The notes below the pieces were generated by a model, which did not search any database, was not told the origin of the DNA, and saw nothing but the letters and a program-made list of their open reading frames with translations. From Pagrus major (lineage: Eukaryota > Chordata > Actinopteri > Spariformes > Sparidae): a stretch of 64,000 nt of DNA. The stretch covers positions 15,527,203 through 15,591,202 of the forward strand of contig NC_133224.1 in NCBI RefSeq assembly GCF_040436345.1, written 5' to 3'. Below, piece after piece: positions 25,301-51,050 of this stretch. A program made the translations under genes and the position numbers. The number at the start of each line of letters is the position of its first letter. The stretch's first letter is position 1.

Positions 25301-27006
25301 CACATATGTCCTGTAGTGCTGCTGCCGTGTTCACCCTGTGGTTCTCCTTGTGGTTCACCCTGTGGTTGTTCTTGTGGTTCACCCTGTGGTTGTTCTTGTG
25401 GTTCACCCTGTGGTTGTTCTTGTGGTTCACCCTGTGGTTCTCCCTGTGGTTCTCCCTTTGGTTCTCCCTGGCTATGCAGCTGCTCCCTGCCTGCAGATCC
25501 TCTCATACTCCTCCAAAATAACTTGGTATTTACAGCTGTCTTTATCTAAACATGTCTTCACACAAGTTTGTCGATCATTTAGCCGAGAACCAATGTATTG
25601 TTGTTACACATAGCTGCCACGGTTACCCATCCCTTGTTCTTAATATTTGTTTTAATCAAATCGTTACCGAAAACAGTTGTTACAGCCTCTGTAAGACACC
25701 TCAGTCCAAATTTGTTTGAATTTTTACTCACATGAAACTACAGTGTCAGGCAGACACAACCTCAGGTTTTGTACAGCATTTTGCCAAATAAAAAAAGCAA
25801 AAACAAATGGAATGATGCCCTGCGCCATTTCTTTCATCTTGTTCTGAGCCTAGTTCAAAAGCAGCTTTTTTCATTTTGTAACAAGTTAAGTTAGAGATGA
25901 TAGCATTAGGTTTAATTAAATGTGTATGACTGATATTCTCACTTTCTTGGTAAGTGTGGTTAAGACCAAAGCCCCATTTCCTCAAAGCATCTTATAAGGA
26001 CAGTTCAGGTTTTTTGAAGTGGGGTTGTATGAGGTCCCCCAGAGCAGCAGCTGGAGTGTAAGAAGCTAATGTACAGGGTGGAGAGGGTCTAACTTTTACT
26101 ATCTGACTTCAGTCTGTGCAGCAGCTGGAGTGTAAGAAGCTAATGTACAGGGTGGAGAGGGTCTAACTTTTACTATCTGACTTCAGTCTGGGCAGCAGCT
26201 GCAACTGTTAATGTTTATGAAGTAGATGGACACACTGCATCACAAGGCTAACGTTAGCTACTCATGCTAGCATATTTGGCTTTTTCTTCATAGACAATTT
26301 ATTTCGTTTTCCACTTGTTCTTAATGTGATGTTCCTTTTAAAATGTGATAATGTAAAGTGTCTTTGAGTATTATAAAAGCGCTATGTAAACATACATATG
26401 TATTATCATTATTATTAGCTAGGGCGCGAGCTCTGAAAGGTATGTTTATGCTAGAACACAGTTAGCTCTTCTCTACACAGTGATACAAGACTCCATCGAA
26501 ATCCCTAGTGTTTGTTGTGTGGATACGACAAGTGTGAAATTACAGATACTTACATGCTCATCAATTGTATAAGCTTGTCCCTCTGCCATCTGGTTGATAC
26601 GATATGTGTCCCCCTCACTAATATCATATCCTACAATTATCACTGCTGTTGGAAAAAGACTCAGATTTCCTACGTGGTCTGAGTGTCCGTGAGTGCACAC
26701 GACCATGTGAATGTCTCCCGGTTCCAGACCCCTCTCTTTCAATGTCTCTTTGAGAAAGTCTCGGTCCCACGGTCCACCGGTGTCCACCAAAATAATCTTG
26801 GGTCCCGTTATGAGCGTGATGGTACCGTCAGCCCTAAAAGTCCCGTCGGTCTGAGGGATACAGTATCCGACTTTAAGGACAGACACGGAGTACGGCACAC
26901 CGAAGAAGTCCGATTCAGACTGTGATAGAGGGACTGTACGAAATTGGCCATGGGCTTCTTTGCTGTCTGTGTCCATCATGCGAGGAAAGTTCACATGAAG
27001 TGTCAC
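19118..27006 (-). CDS. mblac1: MBLAC1, metallo-beta-lactamase fold hydrolase
   Basis: Two exons on the minus strand: 27006-26554 (151 codons, donor CAT|GTAAGT) and 19357-19118 (79 codons plus stop TGA, acceptor CCCACAG|GTA). Both junctions are phase 0, giving 230 residues; human MBLAC1 is a little longer. The fold's metal site is complete: THGHSDH at 105-111, His160 in PSPGHTG, Asp182 in VAGDLF and His221 in IPGHGLPF. VDTGGPW (74-80) and the FRVL C-terminus match the human protein. Human MBLAC1 has been described as a nuclease for 3' ends of replication-dependent histone pre-mRNA, and its worm relative SWIP-10 acts in glia; function here is inferred from homology. Start: first Met of the frame; Met10 or Met11 are possible. 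The 7.2-kb intron separates the HxHxDH motif from the other ligands and is filled with repeats. Confidence 0.95.
19358..20890. other. mblac1 intron, left part
   Basis: No gene or known repeat recognised. Short open frames on both strands lack domains. Confidence 0.5.
20899..21409. mobile_element. hAT-type MITE
   Basis: Perfect 8-bp target duplication GTTAAATC (20891-20898 and 21410-21417). Termini inverted: TAGTGATGG at the left and CATCACTA at the right. The interior is rich in GACTC/GAGTC sub-repeats (ACTCGAGT, GAGTCACTTGAGTCACTTGA). 511 bp, no coding capacity. The 8-bp duplication and TA..TA ends fit hAT. Confidence 0.87.
21545..21800. repeat. Teleost interspersed repeat (unnamed)
   Basis: A segment I recall as very common in fish genomes: it includes CACCCATTCACACACGCATT, CATACACTGATGGCAGAG, AACTGCTCATCAGGGGGATT and GGATTCGAACCAGCAG. 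The last is reminiscent of a tRNA B-box, but no clear A-box is visible, so I do not call it a SINE. Confidence 0.5.
21801..22726. other. mblac1 intron, no feature seen
   Basis: No gene or repeat family recognised. Confidence 0.4.
22727..24172 (-). mobile_element. Tc1-like element, right end truncated
   Basis: The left end begins CAGGTGAAACTTGAAAAATT after TA at 22725-22726. Long inverted terminal sequences (22790-22920 against 24055-24172, including GATGATTATGGCTTACAGCT) face each other, but the right copy stops about 70 bases short of the expected outer end and runs into a Myb-domain fragment. The element is in the mblac1 intron and its transposase reads in the same direction as mblac1. Confidence 0.85.
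23183..23935 (-). pseudogene. Tc1-like transposase, broken
   Basis: Minus-strand pieces in family order: TVVQKTIIDTQ-like start near 23910, CRKPSLTPKEGKPQRVIAKG-type helix-turn-helix region with a frame break, RSLERIVRKRPF, then after a gap SVKFPQSVLSWGAMSSAGVG, DADFIFQQDLAPAHTAKSTK (second catalytic Asp) and LDWPANLPDLNPI followed by a stop where the third catalytic block should continue. Several stops and frame shifts; inactive. Confidence 0.88.
24304..24470 (+). pseudogene. Myb/SANT-like domain fragment, Harbinger-type
   Basis: The frame starts MSNWKAAEIREMLTITAERI and runs through VAEELSRRGFCREKKQ, matching the trihelix Myb/SANT-like DNA-binding domain of fish Harbinger-type accessory proteins (usual form EIxxLLxIRAExxI..TVKD..LYxKIAxxLxxRGFxR). 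Only the first half of the domain is present; the frame then reads unrelated sequence. There is a good start context and a short TATA-less upstream region. It is in the mblac1 intron, antisense to that gene. Confidence 0.55.
24471..25320. other. mblac1 intron, no clear gene
   Basis: Continuation of the sequence around the Myb fragment and then unrecognised DNA. Open frames near 24480-24650 overlap in three frames and show no domain. Confidence 0.4.
25329..25471. repeat. 24-bp coding-like minisatellite
   Basis: About six tandem copies of a 24-base unit, built from two related 12-base halves (TGGTTCACCCTG and TGGTTGTTCTTG). Open in several frames on both strands, giving runs such as GEPQEQPQ on the minus strand. 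The frames have no flanking domain and lie inside an intron, so they are treated as repeat artefacts. Confidence 0.9.
25472..26040. other. mblac1 intron, no feature seen
   Basis: No gene or repeat family recognised. Confidence 0.4.
26044..26205. repeat. 74-bp tandem duplication
   Basis: Two near-perfect 74-base copies beginning GCAGCAGCTGGAGTGTAAG and the start of a third. Located about 350 bases from the donor of mblac1 exon 1. Confidence 0.9.
26335..26415 (+). repeat. L2-type LINE 3' tail
   Basis: AATGTAAAGTGTCTTTGAGT and AAAAGCGCTATGTAAA followed by an ATTATT run, the usual short tail of fish L2 elements. Confidence 0.6.
26554..27006 (-). CDS. mblac1: mblac1 exon 1 (HxHxDH motif)
   Basis: Residues 1-151, including SVSVLKVGY, ILVDTGGPW and CTHGHSDHVGN. 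Ends at the strong donor GTAAGT. A plus-strand open frame here is an antisense shadow. Confidence 0.95.
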
Positions 27007-28220
27007 TAGTCATCTCAAGTGTCACCAGCCATCGTAACTTTATAGTTGCATACTGCCCCCTAATGCATGGGAGTGTAGCCTGTAATGAGACTGACTGAAA
27101 AACAATCTACATTGACCTACATTTTCAGTTGTGTTAAATGTTACTAGATTTGGTATCCACTTTACAGTGGTTTTGGATTGGGTCTTCTTGTCAAATATAA
27201 ATTCACACACACAAACGTGGGGCCGTCCATTAGCCTATTCAAAACTACAATTGATCATTATTTGATTATTTAAAACGGCAGTTTGGCATTTTCGGCAGTC
27301 TGACGTTCCATTGAAATTACCAGCATTCAGCTGTTCATAACTGAATGGTATAAGTTTAAAACCTGACCAAATATGATAATGATCATTTGTTTGTAATTAC
27401 TTTGTAACCAGCCTTTACCAATAATGCATTGTTTAGGTACTAAACAATAACCAAAAAGGTCCGCTAATCATTAATAATCAGTTGAAACTGTATTTTGGGT
27501 GGGCCAGTGCAAAATTAAGTGGGCCATCTTTCCCAGAAAAAAAGAACTTATAAAAACTTAGAAGTAGAAAAAAGGACAAACATAGACAAACTGAAAAAAC
27601 TGCGACAATCTTACATTCTGCATTACAAAGGCAATAACAGCAAAACATTGCCTATAGGCTACAACATGCTCAACCAAAGAGCTCAGTCTATAAAGGCTGT
27701 ACACAACAGTATAGACAAAAACCTGTCTATTATATCCTAATTCAGGCTAAAATATATATATACACTAGCAGAAAGAACAGCGCATTGCCTCTACAGTGCA
27801 TGGCACTGTTAATGAACCAATTTATTGCACAAAGTGACAAGACATAAAACCGAACAGCAGAGAAGGTGTCAACATACTGCATGACAACATACATCAGACA
27901 GAAATCACACATGTAACACATCATTACAGCCATTGTTGTTTCAGTACCTTGGTCAGCTCATGAATTACAGCAAATATGCACGCAGCTCTCACATACAATG
28001 AAATCTGGTTGAAATGTAACTTCTGTACGAAAAAATTAGTAACTAATTTTAAATAAATAATGTAGCCTTTTAACAGTAGGCCTATGTGGCTAATACACAT
28101 TACTTCATGTGAAATCCCTTCACGAGCAAATATGAAGCAACCAAAAATGAATTAAACAACAGGCTTACCGTTGTTATTTTCATGGCCTTCATAGCCTAGG
28201 TTTAGTGTTGAATATAGAGT
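27007..28220. other. mblac1 upstream region, no gene seen
   Basis: Probable mblac1 promoter side, then unrecognised DNA. No shared promoter with a plus-strand gene can be shown. Confidence 0.4.
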
Positions 28221-29190
28221 TTATTTCATCATAGTCCAAACAAGTGCATAATAGGTGCCTGGTTCACAGCCTTGATCTTGCACAACAGCAGGACGCAGCT
28301 GCTCTGGACGATTTTGGATCCGTGGATTATATTTGCATATGAACTTGAACAGTTCGAGAAAGTTTCCTTTATTGAGAGTGTCTACACTTTCCCTGTGTCC
28401 AAGTAGGGGGATGTCCTGCTTGGCACAAAACAGTACAATATCCAACATGACTTTTAAATGGTCCTGATTCCTCTTAATAAATGAATAGTCCATGGCATCA
28501 CGGTTCATTTGATTGAACACATTTCCCCGGCCTGCAGTTTGGTTGGCCCTGTAGCTCTGAAACCTGTGAGAAATTAAATAGTTTTGAATTCAGTGATCAT
28601 TGTATGGTACAGAACATATCAGGATGTGAGAGGAGGGGAGATTCCCCTTTATGGTGTAAGGGTCAAAAAGTCATATGAGGGGCAATTCTCTTTGTCTGAG
28701 GTGTTTACAGGAAGGTAGATAGGATAACATTTACTGTCCAATGGGAAGATGATTAATGACTGTCGTAAAAGTATGTAACCCCTATTCTGTTCTGTTCTGT
28801 ATTTAAGTTGGAAACACTTGGAAGACTGCAGAGAACACTGGGTCTTCTCTCCATGCTGCATGTATTAAAGAGCTCTGATTCATCACGCTAAAAGTCTAAA
28901 ATTCTTTGGAGAATTAGCAACTCTCTAGCTCAACAAGGACAATTTCCCTAACACTAGCCCATCTTGTGTTTTTTCGCATGCCTGATGCAGGTGCTTCAAG
29001 TCCACAAACCCTTCTCTCGCAAATGGGCCATCAGCTCTGCTGTGGAAATGTCTACACAGCTTACAGAAAATGCATCTTTATTTACACTGTATTCCAACCA
29101 AGCAAACTGTCCAAACCACTTTGATGAGAAAGACCTTGATTTTCCATTCCTGCAAGGCACAAAATCCCCCCCTTTTAACACTGGGTCTGA
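28221..29190 (-). pseudogene. ZMYM1-like hAT relic (TTF and DUF4371 parts)
   Basis: Minus strand. 29181-28954 encodes a TTF-type zinc-finger segment (RSFSSKWFGQFAWLEYSVNK, then AELMAHLREKGLW, a stop, and STCIRHAKKHKMG). 28563-28221 resumes with FQSYRANQ, MNRDAMDY, LKVMLDIVLFCAKQDI, GHRESVDTLNKGNFLEL and FICKYNPRIQ, the start of the DUF4371 domain. The order matches ZMYM1-like/hAT proteins. An LTR-like insert (28625-28953) separates the two. An in-frame stop, a decayed Cys ligand region and loss of the catalytic half make it non-functional. Confidence 0.75.
28625..28953 (+). mobile_element. Candidate solo LTR
   Basis: Starts TGTGAGAGGAGGGG and ends TTTCCCTAACA. TATTTAAG (about 28799) and ATTAAA (about 28864) sit in TATA and poly(A) order on the plus strand. 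The right boundary coincides with where the hAT-relic coding sequence ends. I cannot find a convincing target duplication, so the exact edges are uncertain. Confidence 0.45.
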
Positions 29191-29640
29191 GTACTTTGTT
29201 ATATGTTACCTATACATAACAGTCTTATTTCAAAACTTTCAAATATGACATTAGAGGTGCTATTTGTAATTAAAAGATGATTTTTGAGTCTCATTCCCAG
29301 CTCCTCAAAAACTGATACTTTGGCAATGCAGGACGGGTCGACCGCCATCACGAGGTGTCATTATTTGACTAGTCTATAACACTAGATTGTTCATATAGTG
29401 TCTCTTTTCGGTCTGCAGCAACTGTGTGCATTGCCTGTTTGTCTCCTGTGTTACAGGCATGCAACCCTGAGTCCAGCTTCAGGTGTCCTGTTCATCTACA
29501 GATGGAAAGGTTTTCTAATGTGTTCTCTGTAGATACTTTCTGTTTCTGTTTGATCTTAATCATCTCCTCCCAGCTTAAGCCACACCCTCAGCAAACAACA
29601 GCATAAAACAAGACACTAGCTAAAATACTCAGATAAAACA
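29191..29640. other. Intergenic, no gene seen
   Basis: No exon or repeat family recognised; may include the start of the hAT relic. Confidence 0.35.
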
Positions 29641-30310
29641 TATGCAGGAGTGACCTGCTGACATCAAAAGTACCTGAGCTTCCTGAGGAAAATTAGCCTG
29701 AACTGGGCACTTTAAATATGGCATTGGTGTTGTTTTTCCGTTCCAGCCTATCATCCACAATCACACAGAGGTACTTATAAGAGGAAACCACCTCAGTGGT
29801 CTCATCGACATCAGCTAACTGATTGGCACATGTTTTTTATTACACTGTTTTTATTTTCCACTGGAGGTGGAGTAGAGTTTCCAGTCTTTGTTGAGGATTT
29901 CAAAGCAAGCATAAAATGTATTCAGCTCATTTGGCAATGTTACTTCTCACATGATGCTCCTGCTTTTGTTGCCTGTGACATTTTAAATCACCTGCCACAT
30001 ATTTTCAGTGATGTTGGTGTTAAAGTCCTCTCTGACTCCTCTTTGCCTCCTTGATGCCAGCATTCAGTCTTGCTCCGGTGCTGTTTTTATGGTTCCTTGT
30101 CACCTGACTGAAAGGCAGCTTTTTTGGCTCTGGATAGAGCCCATACCTTTCCATTCATCCAGACCTTCTGGTTGGAGAATGATATTACTGCCTTTGTGAT
30201 CACCACGTCATCAACATATTTGCTGATTTCCTCTCTTCCTTGTGTGGTCCCAAACAACACTGAAGATGTGGCTCCTGCAGTAACTGCTGCACTATCTATA
30301 TAAAAATATT
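29640..30310 (-). pseudogene. L2/Rex1-like LINE fragments
   Basis: On the minus strand 30250-29950 encodes the linker before reverse transcriptase (NQKVWMNGKVWAL, AFQSGDKEP, GIKEAKR, WQVI-like). 29820-29700 encodes the post-RT block (TTEVVSSYKYLCVIVDDRLE). The reverse transcriptase between them has been deleted, and frames are broken. Confidence 0.6.
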
Positions 30311-30742
30311 GCAGAGAGATAACCGATGTTACTAACTCTGTCTGTAATAATTCTTTGTTTCTGGATAATCATATTGTGGGAGGCAGTTTAGACCATATAA
30401 CTCAGTTGTTGTAGGCAATTTAAGGTCTTCAGTTCAAATTTAGGTAAGTCAGTTCAGTTTAGACATTTGGTTGTTAAAGTGTGTTGCAAGAGTGACTGCC
30501 GCAATAAAAAATGTTTCCTGGTAAGGCTAAAGTCTCAAGTTCAGACATGAATGAGGAAGTCACCTGTTACTGCTTCACAGATAGACAAAGGACACATTTC
30601 AGGCAGCAGGTAAGTTATTTTAATCAACAGCTGTGAAATATAAATCACAGTTTTGTGTAGGCCTGTTTACGGTTTACTGAAAGCTCTTGATCTATAAATT
30701 AAGAATGACCGGTAAATATTTGTGTTGGAAAGTACTTTATCG
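30310..30742. other. Intergenic; possible 5' exon of the B30.2 gene
   Basis: A GTAAGT donor at 30610 follows AGGCAGCAG. A short ATG frame (starting near 30547) runs to this donor, but joining it in phase 0 to the acceptor at 32443 hits a stop, so at best it is an untranslated first exon. Nothing else is visible. Confidence 0.3.
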
Positions 30743-32120
30743 TTCATTGTTCATTGTTCATTGTTCATTGTTCATTTATTTGGATCTCCATTAGCTTTGG
30801 CAAAGCCATTGCTATTCTTCCTGGAGTCCATATCCAGCACAATAATCTTTTCACTGCAGTACACAAACACAGAAAACACATCACACAGCACAAACACACA
30901 CACACACACACAAAAACAAAACAGAAAAAAAAAAAGATCTACAAAACAAAAATAACATTCACATATTATAGGACCTAATTCAAATTAACAGTACCTCCTC
31001 AATGTAGCTTTTAACATAATTCTTAAATAGTCCAATGGTCAGGTATATCAACATACGTTCGACATAATTCCATTATATTACATTTGCAAAAATAGATTTT
31101 AAATCATACTAAGTGATTGTACCAAGTAGCCTCTGCTAAACATCAACAGACACCGAGAGCTGTTTGGCTAACAGATGCTCTTTCAGTAGTTCTTTAAATC
31201 TGTATTTGTTGTTCTCTTGAATAATATGTCCTGGCAGAGCATTCCATAAAACCATGGCTCTGTACATTACCATACTTTTCATCTTGTTTGTTTTCACTTT
31301 AGGTAGAATAAATCTACCTTCTGTAGCATGCCTTGTATTGTAACCATGTTCCTCCGAACTGAACGACAGACATTTGTATAAAACCCTTGGCAGTTTAGAT
31401 ACAGATATTTTTCTAATAAAAGTAAGTAATGAGGCAATAAATCTGTTCTTTACACTCAACCAAGCAAGACAGTTGTGCATTTTACTGACATTAGTTCGAT
31501 ATGGACAACAAAGTAAACATGGTGCTGCCTTATTCTGAGCTATTAGCAGTTTCTTTATAGATGATGTGGCAGCGCACGACCAAACCTCTGAGCAATAATC
31601 TAGGTGTGATAACACAAGACTTTTAATGACACTTCCCCTTACGTTTAAGGTAGAAAATCCCAGCATCTCCTTATGGTCGAAAGACTCTTGCCCATTTTAT
31701 TTATTACTTTCTCAATTTGTTAGGCCATGTTAAGTTATTATCAAATATTATTCCCAGAAGTTTGGTTTCTTGCACTTGTTCTACAGCCCCATCATTTACG
31801 TATATCCTCAGTTTTGGCTTGTTCCTTAACATCGTTTTTGTCCCAAATACAATGCTATTTGTTTTAGCGGTGTCAAGAACTAATTTATTGTTGGTTATCC
31901 ATATCACCACTGCTTGATGTTCCTGATTTAGAACACTACTAAGTTCATCAGCTGTGGGTTTTGCTGTGTATATTGTCGAGTCATCTGCATACATTGAAAT
32001 TTGATTGTTCCTATGATGGTTGTTAAAAATTGATCATGACAGCTCATGTTTAAAATCAGTGAGATTAATAAGTCCAAAATGACTTTATGTAAAACGTTTG
32101 TTTTTTTGATTACCAGCATA
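30743..32120 (-). pseudogene. CR1/Jockey-group LINE, 3' half
   Basis: Minus strand. 32120-31704 carries MYADDSTIYTAKPTADEL (catalytic YADD), IWITNNKLVLDTAKTNSIVF and ETKLLGIIFDNNLTW. 31666-31136 carries SLVLSHLDYCSEVWSCA, LLIAQNKAA and YNTRHATEGRF with RAMVLWNALPGHI. A frame shift separates the parts. Its 3' end is a run of the heptamer ATGAACA at 30743-30775, a simple-repeat tail as seen in CR1-like elements. Truncated at the 5' side, so inactive. Confidence 0.82.
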
Positions 32121-32475
32121 ACTTACATATGTTCACTTTGGTTCATTTAAAAATTGGTCTAATTGGTTTAATGATATTCTAGATCTTAAAGCCCATACAA
32201 GTGGGAAAAGGGCTTCCTAATGTCTGTTCCAAACTCCAGATCTTGGTTTGAGTTATTATTAATTATAATGAACTATTGTTATTATTAATTGAGTGATTTA
32301 TAAATACTAGTGTACTGTATTGGCACATGAACAGGGCTTGAAATCTATCGGCATTAGTGTGGACTGGCCACAGGGGGCACCAATATGAATATACTTTGTG
32401 ATCACAACAGACAATTTACTTTAATGTTACTTGCTTTTACCAGCTGCATGTATCTCAGCCAACACCGGATGGACA

Positions 32476-48234
<15,759 letters not shown>

Positions 48235-49100
48235 AGAATGATGCGGCCCTATTGGTAATTGGAATATTTCTGGGCCCTCCCAAAATTTTCATTAAAACTC
48301 TGATCAACACACAAGACTAAGATGAAGTAGGGCCCACCTGCAGTAGCTTCCCGCCCCACACCAGTAGATAGAGCTTAGTAGATAAAGAACAGCATTCTGT
48401 TCAGTTCTGACAGTTCCGACAGTTCCGATTGAAATATGTTGTCGTCTGTCATAGCTATTTTCCTTTCATTGGGAAAAACTGACCTATAAATCACACTTGA
48501 TCAATTTTGTTCATCACAGAATGAGAATATGAGTCACCGCACTACTTTAAACTGATGAAAAGTTTAAAAAGAACATATTCATTTAAAATTCTGAATGATA
48601 ACTATTATTTTTTGTCATTCATTATTGTATATTTCTTTCATAACTGCCCATGCCAATGTCTGTGCTTTGTTAATTTAAATAAAATGAATGGAATCATAAA
48701 GACTTTTATGCATCTTGATTTACAGAAATACCCTGCTTCACACCGACACTGTTCCACACATTATAAATGGTTACCTTCCAAATACGCATTTTATTTTTAA
48801 TCCATATTACTATTCCATACATAACTTCCAGGGCAATTTCTAGAGTCACGGGAGACTGGAACCTAGCCTGAGAGGGTACACCCCATATGCAGACAGACAA
48901 CATTCACACTCACAATCACATCAACACAATTTCCCCAGTAGGACCTGTGGAAGGAGACAAGAGCACTAAGGGAAATGTCTGCTGCTGCCAGTCAGCAACA
49001 GCAGCATGGGTAGTTGGATTACAGACTTTTGACAGTGGCCCCTAGTTACTGTTTAACGGTATCTATGTATGGTATATATGTATGTACATGTGTATGTACA

Positions 49101-49171
<71 letters not shown>

Positions 49172-50150
49172 GTATATATGTATATGTAGCGTTATATTAA
49201 GTTATAGTAAGATAACTGTACTAGCAAGCTAGTTTAATCAATTGAGAACTCCAGTTAAAGCAAGATCAACATCACCAGCATGGATTAGCGATATCATCAA
49301 TATTAGCATGGACAAGCAATAGCATGAATATTAGCAGGGATATTGACAACTGAAGTTCTTCTTTGGTATTGAGGAGCTGCATAGTTTATTAATGCTTAAC
49401 CTGTAATGTACATTTACTGCCACTAGACAACTTCACTCCTGATTTTTCTCTCTGCTCCAGGAATACTATAGCAAGTATGCACGTTTTATACTCACAAAGC
49501 TGTACAGTTTTGTGCAAATTTTAATATTAAACAGAATTTAGATTATGTCAGTACTCATAATATATACATTAAATTGTCATCTGCCCTCTTTCAGGAGAAA
49601 AGTAAAGAGTTCTGATCCAAACTAATGATTTCATATAACCTGTTCATCAGACATGGTTTTCACAGGGCACACAGTTTAAAAAGAACAAATAAATGAGATC
49701 TTCAGCCACTGAAGACTTACTTGTCACTGTCACTCGGTCCAATGGTTGATACAGCAGGATCTTCCAGCTCTGCAGGCCCTGGTCGTTTCTTCAAGAGGGT
49801 AGAAGCTGGAGCTGCTCCTTGTTCATTCCTGGAGCAAGAATTTAATGATTTATTGACAATATCTAACAGTGTTATTGCTAGAGTTGGACACAAAAATGTA
49901 TAGCAAAGTTACACAACAGTCTCATAACTGGAATGCCAAGTCGTTGCAATATGAAGAATTCAATGATAATAGTCCGTCTACTACTGGGTCCATACAATTG
50001 CAATTTATAGACTGTTTGTTACACCAATAGAATGAATTGTTCTCAGAATTTAGTGTCAATGTATACATTGTCGACGTAAATGTCATTATATATGGGCCCT
50101 TTTTAGGCGGTCTAAAGCGCAGCACGCCAGGGCGTTAAGGGCATGTCCAA
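48235..50150. other. 3' flank of the B30.2 gene, no gene seen
   Basis: Includes 3' UTR, and a TA microsatellite at 49105-49168. On the minus strand at about 49850-49720 a short frame reads TLLKKRPGPAELEDPA, which may be a remnant of another mobile-element gene, but it is too short to call. Confidence 0.4.
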
Positions 50151-50760
50151 GTGCTAATTAATTGGCAGATAATCTGGGCGCAAAGTGTGGCACACGGGGC
50201 AAAGAGGTGGTATTTAGACTCTGAATTATTCATGGGTGTGATTTGGGCGTAACATAAATCAAATCAATCCGAGGGTCATCTCCCATTAACTTTAAGCACA
50301 TATTAACCAGTGGCACTTGTCTTCGCTAAGGGAAAGGGATGTGTGTCCTTTATATATCAGGAAACAGACTGCACCTTTGACTTAAGACCGGCTTTATGTT
50401 GGTCTATGGCGCTGCCACTTTCCGCTGCCTCAAGACAGCAATCCACCATCAGTGCACCTGACCACACCTTATTTTAAGACCAACACGCCCAGGGGCGCAC
50501 AGGTACATTTGCTATTCACACAACGTGGGCGCTGGACATGAAAATGACAACTGCCTCAGTCTGAAACTAGCAATGGCACTTGCGCTGCACTGTGTGGCGT
50601 TCTGCGGCTGGATTTTCTGGGGAAAAAATCATGTTGAAACTTCTATTAAATTCATGGGACCTTGTAAAAATCCTATAGCTGTACAAATACTCATTATCAC
50701 CGACCTACAACGCAGTATTGAGTTCCCTCCCCAGACAGCTTAACAACCATTCACACGTAA
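50150..50760. repeat. Unclassified repeat-like region
   Basis: Contains GGGCGCAAAGTGTGGC, TTTATGTTGGTCTATGGCGC and AACGTGGGCGCTGGACATG, which resemble sequences I associate with dispersed fish DNA elements. I cannot define termini or a target duplication. Confidence 0.3.
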
Positions 50761-51050
50761 ACTCACCTAGCCCTAGCAACCCACATGAAGGCCGGTTAAG
50801 GCAACGACCCAAGTGGCCCTAAGGACTCTGGAACTCAGAACTCACATGTGTCCTTAACTACTCTGTAAGGACACTCCCACACAGAGTTTAAAAGCCTGCA
50901 ACTCCCCTCCAGTTAGTTAGAACTGAAGAAGCCTCTTGGATGAGAGGTGACATGTCATCAAGAAACTGAAACAAGTCCAGTTGCCTACGATACAGCACTT
51001 AGAATTACCACGACCTGGATGACTGAGAACCTTCATCAACAAATGGTCCA
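50760..51050 (+). mobile_element. Possible Penelope-like element end
   Basis: Contains GAACTGAAGAAGCCTCTTGG, ATGAGAGGTGACATG and GTCCAGTTGCCTACGAT, a block I recall as a common fish repeat near Penelope-like retroelements. A hammerhead-like core with a mutated GAAAC box is at 50923-50953. No reverse transcriptase or GIY-YIG domain is visible nearby. Confidence 0.4.

Noticed and set aside
25300-25613. Repeat proteins (GEPQEQPQ, CGSPCGCS) on both strands
   Set aside because: All come from the 24-bp minisatellite, open in several frames; no flanking gene structure.
28221-28563. Exon of a host gene (acceptor-like CACAG before FQSYRANQ)
   Set aside because: The protein is a DUF4371 hAT fragment, and the upstream TTF part has in-frame stops.
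30547-30609. Coding first exon of the B30.2 gene
   Set aside because: Joined to the acceptor at 32443 it runs into a stop; it can only be untranslated, if used at all.
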